The notes below the pieces were generated by a model. The model saw only the letters and a list, made by a program, of their open reading frames with translations, was not told where the DNA came from and searched no databases. The position numbers were made by a program, and so were the translations under genes. 64,000 nucleotides of DNA from Bryoerythrophyllum caledonicum (lineage: Eukaryota > Streptophyta > Bryopsida > Pottiales > Pottiaceae), in assembly GCA_963971425.1 (NCBI GenBank), contig OZ020524.1:20885022-20949021 (forward strand), given 5' to 3'. Each line of letters opens with the position of its first letter. The first letter of the stretch is position 1. Below, in pieces: positions 51,801 through 62,331 of the stretch.

Positions 51801-54800
51801 TCCTCCTGTGGACATAAAATATGATGTCAATACAGGAAACACTACAAAAAATATATGCTTGAATAGCTGTTTATTTAAAATAGGCTTACCAATTGACCTG
51901 ATGAAGTGCAGTCAGTAGGGTCGCTACATTTCCTTGAACGTCGAGTAGTACTGACTCAACTGCTACATGCCATAGTGGGTCATCGGAATGATCTCGGTCG
52001 ATAATTGGTCGCCATGCCTGCAACCGGTGGTTGCCATCCCAAACATGAAACATTCTTCCGGAAAGAAAGCGAAGGTCTTCATCAGCCTGAAGGACGTTCT
52101 CAAATGCAGCATTCGCCTCAGCCCAACCACTGTTCCAGGTAGAAGTAATCTCCTCAGTGACATCAACAGTATTTCCTACATCATTCTGAAGCGCAACGTA
52201 GAATACTCCAGCTCCCTCCATGTACCCATTCTTCACAAAGTGCGAGGCCAACGACATGACATCGTTTCTAAGAAATGGCCTGACAATCGGAAGGGCAATC
52301 ATCCTACAGAGGGGGATTTGGAGCCGAGATTTCGACCGCGGCTGAAAGCGAAGCTTGTCAAGGAGAGCATTGGTATTGACCGATTCCCTGACAACGAGGT
52401 CATTCATCTGCTTGCCAAGGTCAGCCATAGATTCTGGGGACGTCTTATCGGCTTCGTCCTCATCTTCTTGCTGATCAATATCTGCAGTGAAGGTCACACA
52501 CTCAAAACAAGCAACTCACAAACCATGAAAATAGAATAATTATAATGATGAAACATACCATCCGGTTGAGTCAACCGATCCTCTTCATCTGATGCGTCTT
52601 CATGATGACCACTGTTGCGTTCACAGTTCTCCATATCTGCGTCTGCAAACTCAATTAACAACAATGAATTTCAACGAATATTGACATAACAAATAAAGGA
52701 CAGACATCGACCTCATGTAGACAGCAGTGCCGTTGCCGGCAGTGGAACTGCGAGGCATTTCTCAACAGAGTGACCGGCTTCAGAGTGATGACGGCAGCGA
52801 CATAAATAATTAGAGAAAAACCAATCCTGGAGCAATGCCGTTGACGGCAATGCCCAAGATTGTGCTCGATTAGAATTGCAGCACCAAGAACTTCATTGGC
52901 ACTGCCGTCAACGGGAGGGCTTCGGTGATGGAAAGAAAAAAAAATGAACTGACCACTTCACGAGCACTGCCGTTGCCGGCAGTGCTCCAATGAAGTCTGA
53001 TCTAAAAAATGTCAACCATATCTCGAGCACTGCCATTGCCGGCAGTGCTCCAATGAAGCCTGATCTAAAAAAATGTCAACCATATCACGAGCACAGCCGT
53101 TGCCGGCAGTGCTCGTGGAGTGGTCTGAATTACTATTTCAGTTTGCTGAATCGAAGCACTGCCGTTGCCGGCAGTGCTCATGAATTGCTTGGTGAGAATT
53201 GCGACACCTGGCACTTCATGAGCACTTTCGGCTACGGCAGTGCTTCGATTCAGCAAACTGAAATAGAAATTCAGACCACTCCACGAGCACTGCCGGCAAC
53301 GGCAGTGCTTTGAACAAAGCAGGTAATCATAAATAGCAAATCAGATCACAAGCATTGCCGCTGCCGGCAGTGCTATTGTAGTGCTAGGTGAGATTTCTGA
53401 CACCAGCCACTTCATGCACAGAGCCGGCAAAGGCAGTGCTGCGAAAGTGGAAAGTAAAGAGAATATTGACCACTCCAAGAGCACTGCCGGCAACGCCATT
53501 GCTCTCATTAGAGCAAGTATAAAAAAAAACAAATTATTTCTTGAGCTCTGCCGTTGCCGGCGCTTCGAATGAGGAAAGATTAAAATATAATGACCCCTGT
53601 ACAAGTACTGCCGGCAACGGCAATGCATGAAACAAAGCAAGTTTTAAAAATTATCAAATCATTTGGTTAGCACTGCCGTTGCCGGCAGTGCTCTTGATGT
53701 GCTCGGTGTGATTTGTGAAACCCGGCACTTCATGAGCACTGCCGGCAACGGCAGTGCTTCGAAGGAGGAAAGATTGAAATAAAATGACCCCCGTAATAGT
53801 ACTGCCGGCAACGGCATGCTTGAAACAGAGCAAGTTTAAAAAGACAACAAATCATTTCTTGAGCACTACCGTTGCCGGCATAGCTCATGAACTGCTCGGT
53901 GTAATTTGTGACACCGGGCACTTTATGAGCCCTGCAGGCAACGGCAGTGCTTCAAAGGAGGATAGATTAAAATAAAATGACCCCTGAACAAGTACTGCCG
54001 GCAACCGCATTCCATGAAACAAAGCAAGTTCTTTCTGTCAGCAAATCATCCCGTCAGCACAGCCATTGCCGGCAAAGCTCATGAACTGCTCGGTGAAATT
54101 TGTGACACAGGGCACTTCATGAGCTTTGCCGGCAACGGCTGTGCATTCAACAGACCAAGTTTTTAAAATAGAAAATCATTTCAAGAGCATTGCCGTTGCC
54201 GGCACTGCTCATAAAGTGCTCGGTTAAAATTGTGACACCGGGAACTTCATGGACACGGCCGGCAACGGCAGTGCTTCGTAGAAAGAAAGATGAAAAAATA
54301 TACCGACCACTCCTTGAGCACTGCCGGCAACGGCAGTGCTTTAAACAGTTCAAGTGATAAATTATCGCAGATCAGATCACGAGCACTGCCGCAGCCGGCA
54401 GTGCTCATGTAGTGGTCGATGAGATTTGTGACAACGGGCACTTCCATGGCACTGCCGGCAGCGGCAGTGCATCGAAAAAGCAAAGTTTAAAAAAAGACCA
54501 ACAACTCCGACTGCATTGCCGTTGCCGGCAATGCATCGTACAGAGCAATTTCTAAAAAAAAGCAATCCACTTCACGAGCACTGCCGTTGCCGGCATTGCT
54601 TCGAAGAAGGCCAGTACTTAGATATGCGGTGATGAGGTCGGTGTCATCACAGACACCGGCTATCTTGGGTAGCACTGCCGCCAACGGCAGCGCGGCATGG
54701 ACGCCCGTGACACCACCATCACGATCCTACAGCTTAGATTTTTCGAGATTGAAAAACCCTAACCTAGACGTACTTTTCATATTCACCAATGTGTATTGGA

Positions 54801-55658
54801 CTTACCTTCCGCGCTGCAATCTGTTGTAGCGTTGCTCATCGATATCGCCATGTCCTCAATGTCCCTTTCCTCGCACTTGTCTTGCCCTGCACACAGACAC
54901 GCACAACTGTTTAGAATCGGATTTGTAGATTGTCTTCTCTGCATTGTAATATCAGTCTAACTCGCAATCTGACCCTGACATCGGAGAAATCTACGCAGAC
55001 AACAAGGATCATAATACCCTCGCACAGCTCGATGGACCTTCGACGCAAAGACCAGCGAGAAATACGATTGATGTGTGTTAACCTAGAAGTGGCCGCCTGT
55101 GGGTTTAGTGCGCATACCCTCGCGAAGCAATGTCGAAATTCCTCCGTGAGGGGGGAACTGATCACTACCTATACCATCCGCTGTACACTCAGCCTTTCAT
55201 AGCCAACCTAAACCTAGGTGCTAATTGAGTGCAAGAAAGAGTGAAATTGACAATACAACTTATCACTCCATCGACATTGCTTTTAGGCACGAATGATACT
55301 AATTCTCTATAGACCATGATAATTGAAGTAATGATTCACCCAACAAAGAACTAGATAATGACTTCTAAGAAATACCTGAATCGGGGTCCTGCGCTGCAAT
55401 TCCATCCAAATGAATTCCACTGGTTTCCAGATGTTTAATCTCTGCAAATAGACGGCTTTCAGGAATTGATATCAAACACTCCTTACTGGCGAAAGTCTCT
55501 TCTGCATCTAAAGCGCAATCCTCTTGAAACTGCAGTGTTTTTTGAGTCATTCCACAATCCCCCTCAATCAGTTTTGATACCTTCCTCCTCATCTCTCTAG
55601 TTCTTCTCAAAGTTCTAATGGAACTGAAGTAGAGTTGTGACTTTCTTCTTTTTTTCAT
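48897..55658 (-). CDS. ParB-like + permuted DNA amino-methyltransferase-like protein (copy 3)
   Basis: Ten exons with agreeing phases and no stop: 55658-55376, 54886-54806, 52642-52559, 52481-51890, 51805-51607, 51478-51062, 50973-50110, 49888-49541, 49436-49169, 49093-48897; 1,110 aa. The N-terminus is basic (MKKRRKSQLYFSS). ParB-like region about 205-345: PLCRMIALPIVRPFLRND, then GYMEGAGVFYVAL, with DGNHR at about 298-302. The methyltransferase-like region starts with a motif IV position FNLMFADFPDG (about 859-869) and ends with motif I, VIVDAFASTG (1037-1046), then GRHLVAFEGD (1056-1065). This IV-before-I order is that of beta/gamma-type DNA N4/N6 methyltransferases. The usual DPPY is ADFPD here, so activity is uncertain. 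A Ser/Pro-rich linker lies at about 660-790. A possible extra C-terminal exon (about 48823-48599) is not included. It diverges from the transposase gene. Confidence 0.8.
52720..54695. repeat. Hairpin array, about 30 units at about 64-65-bp spacing, in intron 2 of the ParB/methyltransferase gene
   Basis: A hairpin of the form GCACTGCCG - TTGC or GCAA - CGGCAGTGC recurs about 30 times. Sampled positions are 52965, 53026, 53090, 53154, 53220, 53286, 53351, 53416, 53479, 53545, 53605, 53670, 53733, 53798, 53862, 53928, 53992, 54056, 54120, 54184, 54252, 54317, 54381, 54448, 54514 and 54576. The roughly 42-bp intervals are not unique: they fall into a few diverged classes (for example ones with GCTCGGTG..TTTGTGACACCGGGCAC, and ones with GAGGAAAGATTAAAAT). 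Loop orientation varies along the array. The intron is 2,163 bp and the array fills most of it. Confidence 0.9.
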
Positions 55659-56260
55659 TCTTCACCACATTCACTCGGTTTGATCCCGACCTCTATGTTT
55701 CCAGTATATATGCACGCTCCATTTAATTTCTCTTCCTTATTACCTGCCCTGGAGTGGCATTTAGTTCTGTGGCTGCTGCTATATTTAATGGCCAGCCCTG
55801 GTCCAAGCATGATCAATTTATCGACTCAGACAAACTATTCTAGGCCGTCAATTTACTAACAGATAACAGGTAAATTCCTTAAAGTAAGCCGCCATATATA
55901 TATCTTTGTGCAGATTCGCTGCCAACAGAATATCTTTCTTGATCATGATTTTGATTGAACGAAATCTAAACCACCCTAATTCTTAAGAATATTGGACATA
56001 CTGTCTTAGTTGATACTTACTTTTCCGCCCATGCCTGCACATTAACGACAAGTAATAAATAGTGCTGTCAACTTGCTTTTCTCTCTCATAAAGTGAAGAG
56101 ATCTTTATTGCCCTCATTTTTACTTTCCCGGATAAATTAAATTTCATCTATATATGTGCTAACTTTGTTCTTTACGTTAACCTCTCAAATCACGATAACT
56201 TAGCGCATGTTGTTGAGTTTTGCCTCCCCTCTCCCTTTATTGATTTCTTAATGCTCTGCA
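55659..56260. promoter_or_regulatory. Bidirectional promoter region of copy 3
   Basis: This 602-bp gap lies between divergent start codons. TATATAT at 55705-55711 is about 50 bp upstream of the minus-strand start, and TATATATG at 56149-56156 is about 105 bp upstream of the transposase ATG. The corresponding gaps in copies 1 and 2 are of similar size. Confidence 0.55.
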
Positions 56261-59200
56261 ATGGTTTCTTTGGGTCAGTTCCCCGATACTGTAGTTGTTC
56301 ATGGAGACTCCACAGGAGTCCCTATATGTTTTGCTGTTGCAGATGACGGATTGGCCATGATTAGTGGAGTTAGATTAAGTCAGCGATTTCGAATTCAGGA
56401 GGGGTCACTTCATATTGACAAGGAAGAGTTTGATCCAGATACTGGAGAGCTCACGCACACTGTCGCTCAGGCAACTATTTCCCTTGATCACGGAAGTGTA
56501 TGGTCGCTTAAGTCTGGAAGGTATCGAGTGTACGGTGTGAAGGACAGTCTTGAGAGAGTCCCTTGTAGTTCCTTGACCCCAAAGCAATCGACGACCGCAA
56601 CCCAAGTTACACCGTTGCTTCAGAATGTTAAACTAGAGCCTCCTAAGAGCGTAGTGCACTTGCTTAGTGATGACTCTGATTGTGATTCTCCAAAAGTTCC
56701 GGCTTCCAGGACGCCTGTGGACGGTTCATCATTCCTTTGTAATACTGCACCTGCCCTGTCCAATGCTGCTGCTCCTAGTAATTCTGGGCCTCCCCTTACC
56801 CCCTCAGCCCCTATTAGCATTGTGGACTGCTTGCGAAGTGTGACTACTAGGTCCCGATCCAAATCACTCTTAAGCAAAGTCGACTTTAATTCTATTAGAA
56901 TTGAGAAGGTTGACTATTTGCCTGTCTCTTTCGATGGAGACGTTATATACGAACTTCCAGTTCTAGAAAGGGGATCTCAATCAACGCAGGCCGGATTGTT
57001 GCATGGTATGGATAAAAAACACGATGGACATGCGTGGACAAGGACAGTGACAACTCATGTTGCAAATGACTCAAACCTTACGTTTAGGATGTCTTCGTGT
57101 CTGGGACATCTTCGGTGCGATAATCCAAACTGTGACTTCCTAAAGAGAGAGCATAGGGCTTCCCTTTTAAATGAAACCGAGTGGGAGGGAACTTCGTCCT
57201 CAGTGTTTCGAGTGAGTGAGGACCCTCCAGCAAGTTCGACTGTTGTTTGCAGACTATGTAGAGTTCCTCCGTCTTGTCATAGTACTTGCGCAGCCAAAAT
57301 TTACTATGTTATCGGACCGGAGAGTATGACTAGGGGATGTGTGCATCTTGGTAACCACTTGCACCCCGTTAAGTTAGGGAACTGTAGAGTTTCCTCCACA
57401 AAGCTTAAGCAACTTATCGGGGAACAAGTGGAGAGGACACCCTCAGCTACTAACTCAGCCATCATTCTTGAGGCCAGCAAGGAATTCCTTGGAGAACAGT
57501 TACTGGGCCCGGACGGGGTTCAGCAGAAGCCCCTTCATATGGAGGAACTAGTTCCGGTGTTAGAAAAGTTCGAACAGATGTCATCGGCGAGCATTCGAAA
57601 TGACGTCTCTTCATTCAGGTACCTGCGTAGGTTTGGTGTCATGGACAGCATCACGAAACTCAGAGGTTTGAGCAAATGGGCCTTCGTTCAAGAAAATAGG
57701 TTTCCAGGTCAGGGGGCGGACTCTGACAAGGTGTTCGTATTCAAAATGTCCGAGATTGGTCCTGCTAGCGGGGTTGATTTGGTGAAACGAATGCAGCGAG
57801 GAGGAGACTTAGAAGAATGTTGGATCATGTTTGATCATGTGAAGCGAGTGAAGGGTTGGACAACTATGGGTTGCCATGTTTACGATTCTACGTACTGTCG
57901 AGTGCTGACCATTGCGGTTTGCGATATGCAGTCTGAAGATGTGGCAGCGCAAACAGTTTTTTGGAAAAATTTGAATGCAGTTGCTTTTCGTCACGATATT
58001 ACCACTGTAAACTTCAAGGGATTCATGGCAGACAGCGCGCAGGCAAATTGGAACGCGGTGCGGACTGTTTATGGCTCCGGCGATTCCGCTATCCCGATGG
58101 AAAATCGCGAAAGAACCTGCCTTTTCCATTGGACACAATCACTGGAGAAACATACAAAGGCGGATATAAGAGCAGACCTCCAAGAACAACATCGTCAACT
58201 TTGCAAATAGTACAAGAACGCAAAGTCCATGGAGGAGGCCGAGGCAAAGTATTTGGCGATCAAAGCTTGGTGGCTATCATCTGGGGCATCCACAAATGAG
58301 GGTGTGGTGCGGCTGGACTTGTGGCTTGCGTTCTGGCACTTTCGGTACCGTCAGTGGGGAGGTTTTATGGTATCGGTACGTAACTTTTCTAGACCGTATT
58401 TTGTTTGGTTTTCTGGCTGGCGTACCTTAGAACACACCTCATTTTGTAGTTGTGATCCATAATAAGTCTGCCGTTGCCGGCAGACCTAGATAGTGGGTCC
58501 TCCTTGTCGCTTTTATATTTGGTTATGATTCAGCCGTTCGTGGCACAATCATCAAACATCGTTTTATTTCTGTGAATCTTTTAAAATCATTATCCTATTT
58601 GAACCTTCCTCTTTTTTCAGGCGTTGTCCGATTCCGAATTAGCAGAAATGCCTTCTTGCAATTTAGCTGAAACTGTGCACAACAAGTGGTTGCAACAGTC
58701 TGGGAAACGTGGAAATGATTTGTATGTGGCCACTGTTGATGACATGGTTCGCGCTTTCTTGCAAGTCGTGTCATGTTATCAATACTTGAAAGGTGAGCGA
58801 CCAGGAATGGGTCCTGGGAAAGAAGAACTTCGCCTTCGAGTCGCTCAACGCACAGCTCATCGCTCCGGAAACTCTAAGGCATTTCTTGAAGCGCTCTCCG
58901 ATTTGCCAGGAGCTGCTGAGTTCTGCACGAGGCCCCCGCATTTGGAAGGCGAAGAGGAGTTCTTATCTCTGAAACGAAAGGCAGATATTCCTCCAGGTTC
59001 AGAGTTTGACTCCCATCGTCCGGACAGAATTAGTGTATCCCGCCCTAGGGTGAGGACCCGTGCGTCAGAGAAGAATACTCTCTATGTTGCGGATGAGGAT
59101 ATTGACTTTCCAGGCGGTTCCCAGAAGGATGTAAGTGTTCCTCCGAAGATGGCAAGAGCATCTTTTCGAGTTCCTCATGTTAAAGCAGTCATGGAAACAT

Positions 59201-60066
59201 CTTGTGACGAAAGGGAATGGCATATTTCAAGGCTTCCGAAAACATCAGCAAAGAAATGTTTTGCTCTTCAGTCTCTTACTGGGAAGAAGTGTGTCGCTCG
59301 CATTGTCCAGGACAATAAAAGTACTGCAGCACCAACATACACAGGAATGATGAAAAATTATAAGAAGAAAACGTTGGTCAAGATGCAGTTTTTTTATTGT
59401 TCTGATGACATCCATCGTTGTGTATTGGGAAGTAGAAGGGAGTGGGTGGTTTCTAAGCCTGCAGTACCTGATGTGTGGCCCGTAAAAGCTGGTACCTCTC
59501 TAACAAAGGCAGAGATTCTATCCTTAGAGGAGGCCGGTTTCCGACTTCCAGAGCGAGTGATGCTTTCCCCTCGGAAACTGTTTACTGAGGATGGTTCAAC
59601 ACTTGATTTGTCTTCATTTTCCACCCCGGCAAACCCTGACGAACATCCAAAGCTCAGATTTGGCAAGAACATTCGTCGCAATCCGAAGGCCCCGACAACG
59701 AAACATCAGAATACGTGCGCATCCGCTCTTTCAATTGTTGGGAAAGTTTTGCAGGTTTGTATGATTCCTGCCCCAGCGTTTGGATGCGTTCTCTCCTTCC
59801 AATCAAAAAACATTTCACAAGTATCTGTCTACATGATATCAATCAGCCAGTTTCCAAGTTGTAGCTGTCCGTTCTTCAAGGAAATGTGCAACAAGTCCCT
59901 TGGCAAGCGCCCTCAGTATTCGAACTGTAAACATCTGTACTTTATATTTACCATACTATGTGGGTTGGATCCGGAATTGGATGCATTTATGCACGCCCCT
60001 AGTTTTAGCTTCAATGAGATAAGACGTGTTTTGCAGCTATTGCTCATGAAGCAAGCTAGTGTTTAG
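56261..60066 (+). CDS. MULE-like DDE transposase with SWIM motif, copy 3 (one in-frame stop)
   Basis: Two exons, 56261-58375 and 58621-60066, in phase, 1,186 codons. Codon 650 is TAG where copy 1 has Gln; otherwise open. Layout: an N-terminal 100-residue domain; a linker with VKLE (123-126) and VVHLLSDDSD (131-140); a Cys/His cluster (about 280-367: HLRCDNPNCDF, CRLCRVPPSCHSTC, RGCVHLGNHLH) resembling WRKY/FLYWCH-type DNA-binding folds; then the DDE core with HVYDSTYCRVLTIAVCDM (D542 likely), KGFMADSAQANW (D591) and the C-x2-H motif CLFHW (620-624). The SWIM pattern CxC-x19-CxH is at 1119-1143. Known role of the family: cut-and-paste transposition. The third acidic residue is not assigned. 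Confidence 0.8.
58376..58620 (+). other. Transposase intron with a single hairpin
   Basis: This is the GT-AG intron of the copy 3 transposase. It contains GTCTGCCGTTGCCGGCAGAC (about 58467-58486), the same hairpin core as the array in the other gene's intron. The matching copy 1 intron (29024-29118) lacks it. Confidence 0.7.
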
Positions 60067-60639
60067 TGAAGCATTGGACTAGGTGGACATTGTACGTATT
60101 TCTATCAGTACAAAAGGATGGTGAGACTACAGGGCCACCATCATGATATGAAAAGACCACTTTAGTCAACATTTCGTACTCTGCATCGTTTTTAGTCAAT
60201 TTGTCTTTATTTCATATTGTCTTCAACCTTACTATCATATATTGCATACTTTGTACAGTTTTCGTTTTTGGTATTTTTTTTTTTTTGGAGCTTTGGCCCA
60301 AGACTTATCATACTAGCAACATCTCCACATGCTGGGACGTGGATGATTTTTTTTCACCACTTCATCCAACTGTAACCCTCTTGAATATTGGTATGCACAC
60401 CATGATCCAGGTAGTTTAGGTTCCTCTCACACCGTGCTTAGTACTAATTTTCACCAGCATTCTTAATTTACACGGTAATAGGTGTTTGATTACAAACCTT
60501 GTTTCCTTTGCTCTGCATTCGCATCCACGGTCATAGGTGCCTTTCTATGCACTATTTTTACCCTATACCGCATTTTGCAACATAAAAAAAACCCTACTTT
60601 TTGAAAAAAAGTTAAACTTTACTCAAAAATTTTGCTCAC
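60067..60639. other. 3' flank of the copy 3 transposase
   Basis: No gene is supported. It holds the 3' UTR of the transposase and leads into the right terminal repeats. Confidence 0.4.
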
Positions 60640-60724
60640 TGCTCACCGATTGCTGCTCATTGCTCACTGCTCACGTGTCAACGCTCACCGCTCACATGCC
60701 ACCGCACGCAAGATAGCTTCGTCC
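60640..60724 (-). repeat. Right TIR and subterminal repeats of copy 3
   Basis: GCTCACTGCTCACCG-type repeats are followed by CCACCGCACGCAAGATAGC and TTCGTCC. The target duplication TAGAAAAAAT follows at 60725. Confidence 0.85.
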
Positions 60725-61069
60725 TAGAAAAAATGATTTATGTTAAACATGATTTTTTATGACGAGAATGGTGCAGTGATGTGCTACAAATCATTAGATG
60801 CCAAACCCGCGTGTTGAGTTTGAACTGAAATTTGGTCTTCACTTGGCTCAAGTCATCTCAGAATCTGGTAAAAAAAAGTGCACAAATGCTTACCTTGTTG
60901 CTTGAGAAGGAGTCAGTGGTTGCCGCTAAAGGAGATGAGCACGCCATATCGTCCAATCCAGCAACAATTCCTCCACTAAATGTGACCTGCCACACCAACA
61001 CAACAAATTAGATTCAAAGAAAACAATAAAAAAATTTCACTCACTAAAAAGGTTTTGTTAGATCACGAA

Positions 61070-61230
61070 GCCAAAGCTTGATGATCAGAAAGCCTAAGGT
61101 TCGTGATCCACGAAGTTAAGTCACACGAAGCCAAAGTTCTGGACCGTTAAGGACGTAAGTTCGTGGAGTTCTCGATGCGCAAAGAAGAGGGTGAGTAACA
61201 AGCTTCATCGACGAAGCCTTAGTTGACAGC
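61070..61230. repeat. Scattered CTTCG..CGAAG hairpin repeats in a copy 2 intron
   Basis: Repeated GATCACGAAGCCAAAG / CACGAAGCCAAAG blocks and GCTTCATCGACGAAGCC occur here. They match the palindromes at 47215-47945, on the other side of the copy 3 insertion. Confidence 0.55.
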
Positions 61231-62253
61231 ACGAACTAGTTGTCACTTCTGAAGATAGTATGTGCCCTCAGGCTAAAAATAGCTTTGACACCTCATCATG
61301 TGCGTCCACGTTGAGGATGTGGACCCATTCTTCCCAAATAGGTGCAAAGTCAGCGCGCAACTTAAGCGCGTATCTGGAGATACTACCAAAACAAGGCATC
61401 CTGGAGATGTCTAAATCCTAGCATCCTGGAGATGCTGCCGCAGATCCTGTAAATGCTGCCGCAATTGGTGGCACGTTCATGAGTTCATGTGGGCATGATC
61501 ATGTGCGCGCACAGCTGTGAGGTTCTATATCTAGAACCACCACCGCCACCAACGACCAACGCCATCATATATCAACCAGCCACTCGAACAAGACAACCAT
61601 CTGACCCCTCGCCACCACATGCCATCCCCGAATTCTTCTCGCGACACTAAACCACCCCCCGGTTGTTACAAGACTTTCCGCTTCGTGATCAGTTATGCAC
61701 CAGGATCAGCATGTCTAACTTCAATAAAGCTTCCAAGTCAATATCCAATCTATCCAGTCCTAACTTCGACGTCTAGTTCCGAGTTAATACCTAGCTGCAA
61801 ACGTCCACTCCAGTCCTAACTTCAACGTCCAGTTCTGCACTTATCCACATGTATGTGGTGGACACTGCTCATAAACCGTGCATGGTGACCCATGCTCATG
61901 CACAGCTTCCATTCGCTTCCTTCCCATCAATTCCTTTTCGCCAGTACACTAAACACTGAATATAGTATAGAGGGATTATTGATGTAGATCACCCACACTA
62001 ATTTCCATCAAAGCATGTGCATGCCAAGTTCCGATTGGGTATTTGTTCTCAAGCAAGTGTGTGTCAGTCAACAAATACAGCAATTTCCCTTCAAAAATTT
62101 CACTAAAATTTACCCCCCCGGGTAGACGTCGAGACGTTAAGAAAAACTTTACCAAAACTAGTGGTGAACCCGATTGACACCTCATAGGTTTGTGTTACAT
62201 TGGATAGACAACTTGGGATTGCGGGGGACATTATCTATGTCTTCGTACCGGAT
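61231..62253. other. Intron DNA of the copy 2 gene, nothing further recognised
   Basis: Between exons at 60986 and 62620 of the copy 2 minus-strand gene. It contains short direct repeats (CATCCTGGAGATG and AATGCTGCCGCA at about 61400-61460). No gene is supported. Confidence 0.4.
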
Positions 62254-62331
62254 CCTGTGGGCATGGTCTTAGTAGTGGAACGAACAGACACTTTATTCAC
62301 ACCGGTCCCCTTCGGGAACCGGCGTTCTTCT
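62254..62331 (+). mobile_element. 78-bp retroposon-like insert with 14-bp target duplication
   Basis: TCTTCGTACCGGAT occurs directly before (62240-62253) and after (62332-62345) the insert. The body begins CCTGTGGGCATGGTCTTAGT, with an AGTAGTGG stretch resembling a pol III box A, then a CACCGGTCCCCTTCGGGAACCGG hairpin-type block and a CTT-rich end. A related copy lies at 22157. tRNA-derived SINE or retroposed small RNA are both possible; I do not recognise the parent. Confidence 0.6.

Larger units (their letters stand above)
48144..60724. mobile_element. MULE-like ParB/methyltransferase transposon, copy 3 (near-complete, 12.6 kb)
   Basis: Both ends are present. The left reads GGGGATTGCTATCTTGCG and the right is CGCAAGATAGC followed by TTCGTCC; the shared inverted core is GCTATCTTGCGTGCGGTG. 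Inside each end lie GTGAGCG-type subterminal repeats (48166-48208 and 60640-60705). A 10-bp duplication flanks the element. It carries two divergent genes: a minus-strand ParB-like/methyltransferase gene with no break found, and a plus-strand MULE-like transposase with one in-frame stop. It is inserted in an intron of the same gene in copy 2. Family: Mutator-like by TSD length and DDE/SWIM layout; another superfamily with C/DxxH transposases remains possible. Confidence 0.85.

Noticed and set aside
53065-54684. Many 60-110 codon frames on both strands in the hairpin array
   Set aside because: They arise from translation of the repeated palindrome (recurrent CRCRQ / AGNGSA strings) and have no independent support.
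52720-54695. CRISPR-like array (palindromic repeat, regular spacers)
   Set aside because: The spacing looks CRISPR-like, but the intervals are diverged members of a few classes, not unique spacers. The repeats vary in loop orientation, no cas genes exist, and the array lies in an intron of a plant transposon gene.
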